DNA from: Fibrivirga algicola
GTDB taxonomy: Bacteria > Bacteroidota > Bacteroidia > Cytophagales > Spirosomataceae
Direction of reading: 5' to 3'
Assembly (NCBI RefSeq): GCF_011742925.1
Contig: NZ_WAEL01000004.1
Coordinates: forward strand, 606,799 to 670,798
Length of the DNA stretch: 64,000 bases
Part shown: positions 26,910 to 35,741 of the stretch, piece after piece
Layout of the letters: every line of letters starts with the position of its first letter
Position numbering within the stretch: position 1 is the first letter of the stretch
Program-made: the position numbers and the translations under genes
Notes under the pieces: generated by a model
What the model saw: only the letters and a program-made list of their open reading frames with translations
Databases searched by the model: none
What the model was told of the DNA's origin: nothing

Positions 26910-27503
26910 ATGGAAAGCACAGGCATGACCGAGAAAACGACCCGGAAACAACAGGCGAAACTCCTCCGCATAACCCGGCGTGTTCACCGATCGACGGGGG
27001 CTTTTCTGTTCATTTTCTTCTTCGTGGTGTCTGTAACCGGGCTGCTGCTCGGCTGGAAGAAAAACAGCGGCGGGGTGCTGCTGGCGAAATCATATCAGGG
27101 CACCACCTCCGATTTGGCGCAGTGGCTGCCCATCGATAGCCTACACATCATTGCCTGTACCGTGCTACACGACTCGGTGTCGGCCAACCTGCCGGTTGAT
27201 CTGGAACGGATCGACATCCGAAAAGACAAAGGCATGGTGAAGTTCGTTTTTGCGGCCAACTTCTGGGGTATCCAACTCGATGGCGCAACCGGAAAGCTGC
27301 TCCATATCGAACGAAGACGGTCTGACTACATCGAAAAAATCCACGACGGCTCTATCATCGATTATTATTTCGACACAAGCGGTGGTCAGTTCAAACTGGT
27401 GTATTCAACCCTGATGGGCGTGGCACTACTCGTGTTTACTATTACCGGCTTCTGGCTCTGGTACGGCCCGAAACGCATGCGCGTGGAGGCCGGCAACCCG
27501 TAA
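26910..27503 (+). CDS. PepSY-associated transmembrane protein
   Basis: A 197-aa membrane protein. A basic cytoplasmic N-terminus with ITRRVHRSTGAFLF leads into the first helix (about 33-50). A PepSY-like extracytoplasmic part follows (about 60-160), and a second helix near 165-185 ends in WLWYGPKR. The family is linked to iron/siderophore reduction or periplasmic peptidase control; which applies here cannot be told. ATG at 26925 is an alternative start. Confidence 0.8.
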   Translation: MESTGMTEKTTRKQQAKLLRITRRVHRSTGAFLFIFFFVVSVTGLLLGWKKNSGGVLLAKSYQGTTSDLAQWLPIDSLHIIACTVLHDSVSANLPVDLERIDIRKDKGMVKFVFAANFWGIQLDGATGKLLHIERRRSDYIEKIHDGSIIDYYFDTSGGQFKLVYSTLMGVALLVFTITGFWLWYGPKRMRVEAGNP

Positions 27504-27509
27504 GGTCCA

Positions 27510-28604
27510 CTACTTCTGCCCACCTGCTTTTCGGCTCCAGACGTCGCGAAGGGCTGTTTCGGCCAACTTCCCCTGTGGGCTGAACATATCGCGTTCGCGA
27601 GGACCGTGCCGCTCCAGCATGAACCACTTCCAGACAAACCCGCCCGCAAACCACGACTGGGTACCGAGCGCTTCGTACAATGCCGTATACGCATTGGCCT
27701 GTGCCTGCATATTCGGCTGACAATCGGTCTCCGACTCCCATGGTTTTTCGGCAGCGCGGTCGCAGGAACGGTAGCCAAATTCGGTGAAAAGAATCGGTTT
27801 CTGGAAGGTTGCGCTCAGGCGGGCCAACTCGGCAATTGGCTTTTTCCAGCCCCGTACCATTGCCTTCACCGACGGTGTTTTATCGTCGGATAAAGGGAAA
27901 TACGCATCCACACCGATGTAATCAAGCTGATCCCAGAATGGCAGTTTATCGTAGCGGTCCCAATTGGCAGCGTAGGTGAGTTTTCCTTTATACACTTTCC
28001 GCACATCAACGATCAGCTGCTTCCAGAAAGCCGGGCGGGCCAACGCAAATTTGTCGAGTTCAGTGGTGATGCAGAACAGATCGACCTTCAGCGAATCGGC
28101 CAGGCGGGCATGGCCCAATACGTACCCACGGTAGTCGGTCTCAAAGGTCTGCCAGTCAGCTTCCTTATCGAAGGCCAGGTCGAGGTGCGAGCCGCCCATC
28201 ATCCAGACGTGCGGTTTCAGCATCACTTTCAGGCCCTGCGCGCGGGCCATCTGCACCGTTTCGGCCACACCGCCGGGAGTTTCGCCCCACCACTGTCCGC
28301 CCCCGCGCCGCTGTCCGGGCGGGCGGTTACCATGCCAGTAAAAGTGCGCCTCGCCCGCACGGCAGAAGCCGTAGGGCACCACCGCCACCCAGGTGCCACC
28401 GTCGGCCTGTAGGGCACGGAGCGTGGTGTCGGCCGGTTTTTGGGGCGGTGCCACCAGATTCGCCCCTTTGATCAGTTCACCCGTATGGCGAAAAGGCGGT
28501 TGATTCTGGCAGGACGCAACTAGGCACAGACACAACAAACACACAAAGCATGTAAGTTGGCATATGGGATTTGGGTAGATTGCAGGCACAGTAGTTCGTT
28601 TCAT
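27510..28604 (-). CDS. GH113-like glycosidase lipoprotein
   Basis: A TIM-barrel protein with a lipobox (LVASC, Cys near residue 32). It matches the GH113/GTA-like barrel: KGANLVAPPQ, GGTWVAVVPYG, KVMLKPHVWM, the acid/base Glu in CITTELDKFA, DYIGVDAYFPLS, and the nucleophile Glu in ILFTEFGYRS. GH113 enzymes include beta-mannanases; the true substrate is unknown. The start is uncertain. ATG at 28604 lies only 9 bp from the divergent sdaA start, and a GTG five codons in would also keep the signal sequence. Confidence 0.8.
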   Translation of the reverse strand: MKRTTVPAIYPNPICQLTCFVCLLCLCLVASCQNQPPFRHTGELIKGANLVAPPQKPADTTLRALQADGGTWVAVVPYGFCRAGEAHFYWHGNRPPGQRRGGGQWWGETPGGVAETVQMARAQGLKVMLKPHVWMMGGSHLDLAFDKEADWQTFETDYRGYVLGHARLADSLKVDLFCITTELDKFALARPAFWKQLIVDVRKVYKGKLTYAANWDRYDKLPFWDQLDYIGVDAYFPLSDDKTPSVKAMVRGWKKPIAELARLSATFQKPILFTEFGYRSCDRAAEKPWESETDCQPNMQAQANAYTALYEALGTQSWFAGGFVWKWFMLERHGPRERDMFSPQGKLAETALRDVWSRKAGGQK

Positions 28605-28613
28605 CAACAGTTT

Positions 28614-29978
28614 ATGATTACCACTTCCGTTTTCGATTTATTCAAAATTGGCCCCGGTCCGTCGAGTTCACACACGATTGGCCCAATGAAAGCAGCCTTT
28701 GATTTTGTGCAACGGCTGGCAAACCTGCCCGCCGACCAACTCGCCGGCGCCGATGCCATCCATATTCACTTATACGGTTCGCTCAGCGCCACGGGTAAAG
28801 GCCACGGCACCGACCGCGCCATCGTAGCCGGCCTGATGGGCTGGCAACCCGAAACCACTGACCCCGACGCGCTGAACCAGCTCCTGCGCGACCCGTCGCT
28901 AACGTACCCGGTGCCGGTTGGTGACAAACAGATCCCCGTCAGCGCGGCGTCGTTTCACTTCGAACGGGTTCGCTACGAGTCACCCCATGCCAACACGCTG
29001 GTACTGAAATTAACCAGCGGACACGACCTGCTGACCAGCGAAGAATACTATTCCATTGGCGGCGGTTTCATTATCCGCAAGGGCGACACCGCCGACACCA
29101 GCAAAACCATCACGGTGCCGTATCCCTACAACACCATGAAGGAACTGAAAGCGCACCTGAGTCAAACGGGCTTGTCGTTGGCCGACGTACTGCTGGCTAA
29201 CGAAATGGCCATTTCGGGTCGGCCACTTCGCGACGTCAATGCTCGCCTTGACCAACTCATCGACGCCATGCACAAGGCCGTTCGGCGGGGGCTTCGTCAC
29301 CGGGGTACGTTACCGGGCACGATTAAACTCCGCCGAAAAGCCCCTCTTCTGTTCAAGCAGGCCCGTTCGCTCTCGCAAAGTGCAGATAGTTTTTTGATTT
29401 TCCTGAATGCCTACTGTTTAGCGGCCTCCGAAGAGAATGCAGCGGGCGGTATTGTCGTCACGGCCCCTACGTCGGGCGCATCGGGCGTTATTCCGGGGCT
29501 GACGTACCTGGCCAAGCACCATTTCCATTACACCAAAACCACCCTGCGCGAAGGCATGCTGGCAGCAGCGGCCATTGGATTCCTGGTGAAGCACAACGCC
29601 AGTATCTCCGGTGCCGAAATGGGCTGCATGGGTGAAATCGGCACGGCCTCAGCGATGGGGGCGGCTTTTCTGACGCATTGCGCGGGCCACGGCATCGAGT
29701 CGATTGAGTCGGCGGCTGAAATTGGCATTGAACACCACCTGGGCATGACCTGCGACCCCATTGGCGGGTACGTTCAGATTCCGTGTATCGAACGGAATGC
29801 GATGGGGGCGGTAAAAGCCTACAACGCCTTCCTGCTAGCCTCGTCAGGTTCGCCAGACATGCAAAAAATTTCGCTCGATGCGGTCATCAAGGTCATGAAA
29901 GCCACCGGCCGCGACATGTCGACCAAGTACAAAGAAACCTCCGAAGCTGGCCTGGCCCTGAGCGCAACAGAATGCTAA
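28614..29978 (+). CDS. sdaA: L-serine dehydratase (single chain, iron-sulfur)
   Basis: Deaminates L-serine to pyruvate. The 454-aa chain joins the beta part (VFDLFKIGPGPSSSHT, about 1-150) and the alpha part with the [4Fe-4S] cysteines in GCMGEIGTA, MTCDPIGG and IPCIERN. The frame extends to 28557, but ATG at 28614 gives the standard N-terminus. Transcription is divergent from the GH113-like gene, with almost no space between start codons. It converges on pepT at the other end. Confidence 0.95.
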   Translation: MITTSVFDLFKIGPGPSSSHTIGPMKAAFDFVQRLANLPADQLAGADAIHIHLYGSLSATGKGHGTDRAIVAGLMGWQPETTDPDALNQLLRDPSLTYPVPVGDKQIPVSAASFHFERVRYESPHANTLVLKLTSGHDLLTSEEYYSIGGGFIIRKGDTADTSKTITVPYPYNTMKELKAHLSQTGLSLADVLLANEMAISGRPLRDVNARLDQLIDAMHKAVRRGLRHRGTLPGTIKLRRKAPLLFKQARSLSQSADSFLIFLNAYCLAASEENAAGGIVVTAPTSGASGVIPGLTYLAKHHFHYTKTTLREGMLAAAAIGFLVKHNASISGAEMGCMGEIGTASAMGAAFLTHCAGHGIESIESAAEIGIEHHLGMTCDPIGGYVQIPCIERNAMGAVKAYNAFLLASSGSPDMQKISLDAVIKVMKATGRDMSTKYKETSEAGLALSATEC

Positions 29979-29984
29979 AAACGT

Positions 29985-30034
29985 GTCTTCTGTTGCGCTG
30001 CTTAGGTACGTATCCGGGCAACGCAGCAGAAGAC
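29985..30034. terminator. Quasi-palindrome between convergent sdaA and pepT
   Basis: Arms 29985-30001 and 30018-30034 pair over 17 bp with two mismatches. The loop holds GGTACGT. It starts 6 bp after the sdaA stop, and pepT ends at 30051. There is no T-run. Confidence 0.5.
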
Positions 30035-30050
30035 AGAAGGCTGAAGACAA

Positions 30051-31310
30051 TTATTTATTCTCCGCCCAAACCTGAGCCAGATGCACAACGACTTCGGCGG
30101 CTTTTTGCATATCCTGAACCGATACCCATTCCTGCCGGGAGTGGAAAGCATGTTCACCCGCGAAGATGTTGGGGCACGGCAGGCCCATGAACGATAGCCG
30201 TGACCCATCGGTACCACCCCGGATGCTGCGCCGATTGGGCGTAAGCCCCGCCCGACGAATGGCCTCCAGCGCGTGATCGACAACGGCCGGATGCCTGTCG
30301 AGGACTTCTTTCATGTTCCGGTATTGCTCGGTTACGGTAAACGTAGCCGTCGAGTTTGGGTAGTCGGCCAGTACTTTACTGAGCAGCGTTTGCAGCAGGG
30401 TTTCGTGCTCGTGCAAGCCCGCCGTGGTGAAATCGCGCACGATGAACCCAAGCACGACCCGGTCCTGATTGCCGTCGATATGCGTGGGGTGTACAAACCC
30501 TTCTTTGCCCTCTGTCGTTTCGGGCGAGAGTCGTTTTTGGGGTAAACCAGCCAGAATATCGCCCGCAATTTTCAGCGCATTCTCCAGCTTTCCTTTCGCA
30601 AAACCGGGATGCGTACTCACGCCCTGGATCACGATACTCACGCCATCGGCCGAAAACGTTTCGTCTTCCAGCGTACCCAGCGACTCACCATCAATGGTGT
30701 ATCCGTAGGCGGCATCGAGTTTAGTCATATCAATGTTGGCTGTTCCCTTCCCCACTTCTTCATCGGGGGTGAACAGCAGCCGGATGCGCCCGTGGGGTAC
30801 GTTCGGATTCGCCATCAGGTACTCGGTAGCCGCCATGATCGCCGCAACGCCCGACTTGTTATCGGCGCCGAGCAACGTGGTGCCGCTGGCCGTGATGATA
30901 TCGTTGCCAATCTGCGCTGCCAGATCGGGATGGTCTTTCTGTCGAATAACCACTGGCGCATCGCCCGCCTGGGCTACGTCGGGCAGCACCATGTCGTCGC
31001 CGTTCCATTGGAAATGAATGATCGGCTTCACGCCTGCCCCCGTCACATCGGGCGAGGTATCCATATGGGCGCAGAAACAGATCGTAGGTACGTTTTCCTG
31101 GTCCGTTGTGGCGGGAATGGTGGCGTAGATATAACCGAACTGGTCGAGCGCGGCGTCGGTGATGCCCAGTTCGAGCAATTCCTGCACCAGCACCTGGCCA
31201 AGGTCTTTCTGCTTTTCTGTAGTCGGGCTGGCCGTCGACTGCGGGTCCGATTGGGTATCGATCTGAACGTATCGGAGAAAGCGGTCGGTCAGCGTGTCGG
31301 GATTTATCAT
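30051..31310 (-). CDS. pepT: Peptidase T (tripeptide aminopeptidase)
   Basis: Removes the N-terminal residue of tripeptides. It is an M20 zinc peptidase with metal ligands in CAHMDTSPD, ADNKSG and FTPDEEVGKGT, and a late His in EHAFHSRQEW; the RGGTDGSRLSFMG signature is also typical. ATG at 31310 (MINPDTLTDRFL) is the family start; the open frame continues to 31337 inside the previous gene. It is the last of five collinear genes from aroQ at 33928. Confidence 0.95.
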   Translation of the reverse strand: MINPDTLTDRFLRYVQIDTQSDPQSTASPTTEKQKDLGQVLVQELLELGITDAALDQFGYIYATIPATTDQENVPTICFCAHMDTSPDVTGAGVKPIIHFQWNGDDMVLPDVAQAGDAPVVIRQKDHPDLAAQIGNDIITASGTTLLGADNKSGVAAIMAATEYLMANPNVPHGRIRLLFTPDEEVGKGTANIDMTKLDAAYGYTIDGESLGTLEDETFSADGVSIVIQGVSTHPGFAKGKLENALKIAGDILAGLPQKRLSPETTEGKEGFVHPTHIDGNQDRVVLGFIVRDFTTAGLHEHETLLQTLLSKVLADYPNSTATFTVTEQYRNMKEVLDRHPAVVDHALEAIRRAGLTPNRRSIRGGTDGSRLSFMGLPCPNIFAGEHAFHSRQEWVSVQDMQKAAEVVVHLAQVWAENK

Positions 31311-31323
31311 AACGGGGCGAAGT

Positions 31324-31791
31324 TTATGCCTGTACAATAGACGCCAGATCGGCTGGCGAATAATTAACGCTTTTCAGGGTCTTGTGGTCGGCGTCGCGGT
31401 AAACGAGGTATTTTCCGTCCGATTCAACAAAGTGGCAGGCAACGCCTTTGGCGGTATACTGCGCAACGGTCGCCTCGGCTTCCGCAACGGTCAGGCAGGC
31501 TTTGCTCATGTTCGACCGCTGCACTTCGCTGAACAGCGCATTGAATTTTTCGCCCAGACCAAACTCCAGCACCGCGCCCGACAAAACGTACTGCAGGTCG
31601 CAAAGCGCATCGGCAATTTCTACAATGTTCTCCTCAGCAATGGCCTGCCGCAGTTCATCCAGTTCCTCGGCCAGCAAGGAGATACGCAGCCCACAACGGG
31701 CATCAGACGGAATTTGGGGTGAATCGAGAACAGGCGCGTGGAAGGTACGGTGGAATTCAGCCACGGCATTTAATGAATCGGGAGACGTCAT
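31324..31791 (-). CDS. MazG-like nucleotide pyrophosphohydrolase domain protein
   Basis: A 155-aa all-alpha NTP-PPase of the MazG/PRA-PH type. The metal-binding pattern is visible as EELDEL, then EIADALCDLQYV. The C-terminal 50 residues (AEATVAQYTAKGVACHFVES, then YLVYRDADHKTLKSVNYSPAD) are an extension common in Bacteroidota members. The frame is open to 31926, but ATG at 31791 gives the usual MTSPDSLNAVAEFH start. It probably hydrolyses a non-canonical or excess nucleotide; which one is unknown. Confidence 0.85.
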   Translation of the reverse strand: MTSPDSLNAVAEFHRTFHAPVLDSPQIPSDARCGLRISLLAEELDELRQAIAEENIVEIADALCDLQYVLSGAVLEFGLGEKFNALFSEVQRSNMSKACLTVAEAEATVAQYTAKGVACHFVESDGKYLVYRDADHKTLKSVNYSPADLASIVQA

Positions 31792-31822
31792 ACAGGTAGG
31801 TGTCGTCGGCACAGCCGGGACC

Positions 31823-32401
31823 TTAAAAAGTAGTTGGTAATAAATTCGTTTTAATGAGTTTAATGGCAATGGCCAGCAGGATGATACCGAATATTTTTCG
31901 GAGCACATCCAGCCCGCCAGGGCCAATTCGGTCTTCGAGCCACTCCGACGAGCGCAGCACTACGTAGATCAACATCAGGTTCAGCACAATGCCAACCAGA
32001 ATATTAACCGTCTGGTATTCGGCGCGTAGTGAGATAAGCGTTGTTAACGTACCTGCCCCGGCAATGAGCGGAAAGGCAATGGGCACAATATGCGTAGCAC
32101 CACCCGACTCAATTTCTGATTTAAATATGGTTCGCCCCAGAATCATCTCAAGGCCGATCAAAAAGATGATCAGGGCACCGGCTACCGCAAAGGAAGCCAC
32201 GTCGACCCCAAACAGCTTCAGAATACGTTCGCCCACAAACAGGAAAACGACCATCAGCACACCGGAGACAAGGGTGGCCCGCTCCGACTCGATCTTTCCC
32301 GTTTTCTTGCGAAGGTCGATCAACACCGGCAGTGATCCGAGAATATCAATGACAGAAAACAGGATGAGGGTGACGGAAATGATTTCTTTGAAAACTAGCA
32401 T
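31823..32401 (-). CDS. MarC family integral membrane protein
   Basis: A 192-aa protein with about six membrane helices and the UPF0056/MarC pattern: SVIDILGSLPVLIDL, ILKLFGVDVASFAVAGALII, AFPLIAGAGTLTTLI and a final KIFGIILLAIAIKL. The role is unknown, and the old multiple-antibiotic-resistance link is not supported. ATG at 32401 is chosen because the 13 extra upstream codons are encoded by the hairpin at 32409-32481. Confidence 0.88.
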   Translation of the reverse strand: MLVFKEIISVTLILFSVIDILGSLPVLIDLRKKTGKIESERATLVSGVLMVVFLFVGERILKLFGVDVASFAVAGALIIFLIGLEMILGRTIFKSEIESGGATHIVPIAFPLIAGAGTLTTLISLRAEYQTVNILVGIVLNLMLIYVVLRSSEWLEDRIGPGGLDVLRKIFGIILLAIAIKLIKTNLLPTTF

Positions 32402-32408
32402 GGTGTGT

Positions 32409-32481
32409 AGTAACGCCGAAGCTCCAGCTTCAGTGGTCAAGGCTAATGATACACTACCGAAGCTGGAGCTTCGGCGTTACT
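32409..32481 (-). repeat. 23-bp perfect inverted repeat inside an operon
   Basis: Arms 32409-32431 and 32459-32481 match perfectly. The right arm encodes the last residues (VTPKLQLR) of the aminotransferase. The left arm lies 8 bp before the marC ATG. No T-run follows, so it may stabilise or separate transcripts, or mask the marC leader, rather than terminate. Confidence 0.7.
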
Positions 32482-33488
32482 CCGCGCAAAAATTCTTTCA
32501 GTGCCTCAATTTCATCGTCGGTGATGGCCGGAAAATTGGCAATGCGGAAGGTCGTATTTTTCCAGTCGCCGTACCCGTTGCCGAGCAATAAGCCTGCCTC
32601 CTTGGCCGCTTTTTTCACCGCACCAATGGCCGTTTCCGACCCTTCGATAGCAATTACCGTGTCGGATCGGAGCGACGGGTCATTCACAAGCAGCTGAAAC
32701 GGCGAGTCGGTCATTTCGCGCTCCACGAAGCGATACCAGGCAGCGGCACGGCGCTTTGTCAGCGCATCAACGGCTGCGATGGGTGGTACTTGCTCCATCA
32801 CGCGTTTCAGCAGGTAGATACCCAGGCCATTGGGCGTGTAGGGCGTCTGAAATTTCGCGAAGTTTTCGTGCAGGAACAACAGGCTGTTGTAGTGCGCATT
32901 CTCGCCAATTTCTTTTGCCCGTTGCAGGGCGCGCGGCGAATAAATAAACACCGCCAGACCAGCCGGCAAGCCAAAACACTTTTGCACAGACGCAAACCAG
33001 ACGTCGGCCAGCAGCCAGTCGAACGCGATACCCGCCATCGACGAAACGGCATCGACAGCAATCAGCGCATCGGGAAAATCACGGCGGAAGTCGGCCAGCA
33101 CCGACATACGTACCTGCGTGCCGTTCGAGGTTTCATTCTGCACGATACACAACACATCTGCCTCGTCGGGCTGGTGCATGGGTTTCAGCCGGTGGGCGTA
33201 CTCCAGCCACTTTTTGCCAAACGCACCGCTATAGGGATGCAGACTCGTTTGCTGCGTAAGCGACTGAGCCACAATCTCCCAGCACTCCGTAGCCGACGAT
33301 ACCAGCGCGATGTGGTACGCGTCAGGTACGTTCAGTTGCTCCCGCACGGCCCGGATCGCCCCTTCGGTGATGGCCATAAATTCCGGGCTGCGGTGGTTCA
33401 TACTCACAATACCCGACCGGCACGCTTCGGCAGCATAGTCGGCCACTTGCGGGTAAATCTTCGACGGACCAGGATAGAAGGTTATCAT
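32454..33488 (-). CDS. Class V aminotransferase (phosphoserine / alanine-glyoxylate aminotransferase-like)
   Basis: A PLP enzyme of fold type I, 344 aa from ATG 33488. Asp146 (AVDAVSSMAG) and the Schiff-base Lys170 (SVQKCFGLPAG) are visible. The N-terminus MITFYPGPSK and the NGLGIYLL segment fit the SerC/AGXT branch. Serine biosynthesis is plausible, but alanine-glyoxylate transamination is not excluded. The frame extends to 33578 within aroQ, which is unlikely to be used. It follows aroQ by 20 bp. Confidence 0.85.
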   Translation of the reverse strand: MITFYPGPSKIYPQVADYAAEACRSGIVSMNHRSPEFMAITEGAIRAVREQLNVPDAYHIALVSSATECWEIVAQSLTQQTSLHPYSGAFGKKWLEYAHRLKPMHQPDEADVLCIVQNETSNGTQVRMSVLADFRRDFPDALIAVDAVSSMAGIAFDWLLADVWFASVQKCFGLPAGLAVFIYSPRALQRAKEIGENAHYNSLLFLHENFAKFQTPYTPNGLGIYLLKRVMEQVPPIAAVDALTKRRAAAWYRFVEREMTDSPFQLLVNDPSLRSDTVIAIEGSETAIGAVKKAAKEAGLLLGNGYGDWKNTTFRIANFPAITDDEIEALKEFLRGVTPKLQLR

Positions 33489-33508
33489 AGTAAACAGAGA
33501 GCGGAATC

Positions 33509-33928
33509 TTACCCTAGTAATGCCCTGATTGCCAACTCGTACCCTTGTAGCCCGAGGCCCAGAATAACGCCTTTGCACTTGGCCGACAGGTAGCTGTGGT
33601 GGCGGTACGACTCGCGGGCGTGTACGTTGCTGATATGCACTTCAATGGCGGGAGCCGTAACGGCCGAGAGCGCGTCGGCCAGGGCGATGGACGTGTGCGT
33701 GTAGGCTCCGGCGTTAATGACGATGCCGTTGACCTCGAAACCCAGCTCGTGAATTTTGTCGATCAGCTCCCCTTCGTGATTTGATTGAAAGTAACGCAAC
33801 TGCACGTCGGGAAACAGCGCCTCAACAGTTTTAAGGTAGTCGAGAAACGTTTGACTACCATAAATATGCGGTTCGCGCTTGCCCAGCAAATTCAGGTTTG
33901 GGCCGTTTATAATCAAAATTTGAGTCAT
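33509..33928 (-). CDS. aroQ: 3-dehydroquinate dehydratase, type II
   Basis: Dehydrates 3-dehydroquinate in the shikimate pathway. The 139-aa flavodoxin-like subunit has the family start [15 protein letters not shown] with the catalytic Arg and Tyr (HIYG), then [21 protein letters not shown] and a C-terminal [11 protein letters not shown] with its active-site His. It heads the minus-strand run to pepT and is divergent from xerD. Confidence 0.97.
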   Translation of the reverse strand: MTQILIINGPNLNLLGKREPHIYGSQTFLDYLKTVEALFPDVQLRYFQSNHEGELIDKIHELGFEVNGIVINAGAYTHTSIALADALSAVTAPAIEVHISNVHARESYRHHSYLSAKCKGVILGLGLQGYELAIRALLG

Positions 33929-34025
33929 GGCTGTTGTGCTGTATCTGCCGCAAAGTAAGGTAGCCAGCGTCGATTATTCACCAAACGGCGGTTGTTTCGG
34001 GCCGGCGAGCGACTTTTGCAGAACC

Positions 34026-34928
34026 ATGTGGGAACGATATAGTAACGCCTTTAAAAATTACATGCGGCTCGAACGGTCGCTCTCCGAAAACTCCATTGAT
34101 GCTTATCTGCACGACGTGGCGCATTTACACGAGTACCTCCAGCTCACCCATCCAGACGTTGGGCCGTTGCAGGTACATGAAGGTCACATCTCGGGGTTTT
34201 TACAGTACATCGGCGAGCTGGGCCTGGTGGCTCACAGCCAGGCGCGGATGCTATCGGGTGTAAAGGCATTCTTCAAGTACCTACTGCTCGAAAACCTGAT
34301 TCAGCACGACCCCGCCCACCGAATTGAAGGACCGAAACTGGGCCGTAAGCTACCCGATACCCTCAGCTTTCCTGAAATTGAGCAGTTGCTCGCCGCTATC
34401 GACCTGTCGACGCCCGCCGGTCCCCGCGACCGGGCGGCACTGGAGGTGCTCTACAGTTCCGGCCTGCGCGTATCCGAACTGCTCGATCTTAAACTAACCG
34501 ACTGTTACTTTGAATCGGGCTTTGTGCGGGTGATCGGCAAAGGCAACAAAGCCCGTCTGGTACCCATTGGTGGCGATGCCATCAAGTACACGACGATGTA
34601 CGTAGACCATACCCGAAGCCAGATTGCTATTCGGAAAGGTGACGAAGACACGTTATTCCTGAATCGGCGGGGCACCAAACTGTCACGCATTACCATTTTC
34701 ACCACCATCAAAACGCTGGCGGCTACGGCGGGTATCACCAAAACGATTAGCCCGCATACCTTCCGGCACTCCTTCGCCACGCACCTGATCGAAGGCGGTG
34801 CCGATCTGCGCGCCGTGCAGCAGATGCTTGGTCACGAGTCTATTACCACGACCGAAATCTACACCCACCTCGACCGCGACTACCTGAAACAAACCTTGAC
34901 TGATTTTCACCCCAGGGGAAAAAGATGA
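34026..34928 (+). CDS. xerD: Site-specific tyrosine recombinase XerD
   Basis: Resolves chromosome dimers at dif with XerC. The N-terminal SAM-like core-binding domain (MRLERSLSENSIDAYLHDV) is followed by a catalytic domain with Arg in SSGLRVSELL, Lys in GKGNKARLVP, HTFRHSFATHL and the nucleophile Tyr in TTEIYTHLD. ATG at 34026 gives 300 aa, the normal size. An upstream in-frame ATG at 33927 overlaps the aroQ start and adds 33 residues that do not fit the family. No dif-like site was recognised nearby. Confidence 0.92.
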   Translation: MWERYSNAFKNYMRLERSLSENSIDAYLHDVAHLHEYLQLTHPDVGPLQVHEGHISGFLQYIGELGLVAHSQARMLSGVKAFFKYLLLENLIQHDPAHRIEGPKLGRKLPDTLSFPEIEQLLAAIDLSTPAGPRDRAALEVLYSSGLRVSELLDLKLTDCYFESGFVRVIGKGNKARLVPIGGDAIKYTTMYVDHTRSQIAIRKGDEDTLFLNRRGTKLSRITIFTTIKTLAATAGITKTISPHTFRHSFATHLIEGGADLRAVQQMLGHESITTTEIYTHLDRDYLKQTLTDFHPRGKR

Positions 34929-34941
34929 TTCCTAGTTTGGG

Positions 34942-35018
34942 GGTTGATGTTTGTTGTTGCCTCGCTAAATCCCCGTCTGGTTAATAAGCAGAGCACCCTC
35001 AAACAACAAACATCAACC
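34942..35018. terminator. 17-bp inverted repeat between convergent xerD and the 175-aa gene
   Basis: Arms 34942-34958 and 35002-35018 are perfectly complementary. The loop is long (43 nt). It starts 14 bp after the xerD stop. Confidence 0.6.
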
Positions 35019-35031
35019 ATCAAACCAGTAA

Positions 35032-35559
35032 TCACACATCTACCTTTTCGCCGACAAAGGCCTGTTCGGGTTGTTTAAAGAGAAGGTTGAACGAGGTCAG
35101 GCTGCCGTAGATACGGGTGATGTATTGCTGGATATTTACTTTCTCCTCGTCGTTGAGGGCGCTGGCATTAACGCGCTGCTCGAGTACGCGGAGCCGGTCG
35201 CGCACCATCACGATCTTGTGGAAGAAGGCATCGATAGGCATTTCTTTGCTGGCCAGGTCGGTCCGGCCGGGTTTCATAATCAGCTTCCCTCCTTTCCATT
35301 TATCGCCCAGCGGTACAATTTCGTTGAGGCCGCCCCACTTCTGCAACACCCGCGACAAGGCCTGCTCTACATCGAAGAGGCTCACCAGATCACCGTCGGG
35401 CTCAATGGCCTCGATCACGTCGAACGGGGCCGTAAACGCGATGACTTTCACGCCTTCGTCCATGAAGGTGACCGTGTAGCCGTTGGTTTTCAGGTTAATA
35501 ATTACCCCGTGACCAAATTCGGGGTGCCGGAGACGGGAGCCAATGCCGAGGAGTTGCAT
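35032..35559 (-). CDS. Conserved hypothetical protein with SH3/Tudor-like N-terminus
   Basis: A 175-aa protein. Its start IGSRLRHPEFGHGVIINLKT resembles the small barrel at the C-terminus of UvrD/PcrA helicases (RVRHPxFGxG pattern). A mostly helical second half follows (about 95-165, including MVRDRLRVLEQRV). I know no function; the barrel suggests binding of nucleic acid or a polymerase/helicase partner. It is a single gene, convergent with xerD. Confidence 0.7.
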   Translation of the reverse strand: MQLLGIGSRLRHPEFGHGVIINLKTNGYTVTFMDEGVKVIAFTAPFDVIEAIEPDGDLVSLFDVEQALSRVLQKWGGLNEIVPLGDKWKGGKLIMKPGRTDLASKEMPIDAFFHKIVMVRDRLRVLEQRVNASALNDEEKVNIQQYITRIYGSLTSFNLLFKQPEQAFVGEKVDV

Positions 35560-35582
35560 GTGTTTCAGTTTGGGTTATGATG

Positions 35583-35699
35583 GGTACGCTGATTTACCGG
35601 AGTTAAGTTGATTTACGCTGATGTTTAGGCTTACACAGAAGCGTTCAATTGGGACCAACCGTATCAATTGACAGCCAAAACCCCTTTAATCAGCGTACC
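35583..35699. repeat. 12-bp inverted repeat in a divergent promoter region
   Basis: GGTACGCTGATT at 35583-35594 is repeated inverted at 35688-35699; a further ACGCTGAT lies between. It sits upstream of the aminotransferase start at 35742 and of the hypothetical gene at 35559. It could be an operator. Confidence 0.4.
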
Positions 35700-35741
35700 G
35701 TCCATCACGCCAAAACTGTGCCAAATGCGTAATTTCAGGGC

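Noticed and set aside
32790..33593. 267-aa plus-strand frame opposite the class V aminotransferase
   Set aside because: Antisense shadow; the minus-strand frame has all PLP-enzyme motifs.
34026..34928. XerD as an integrase marking a mobile element
   Set aside because: Length and motifs are those of the housekeeping recombinase, between aroQ and a conserved gene, with no flanking attachment repeats.
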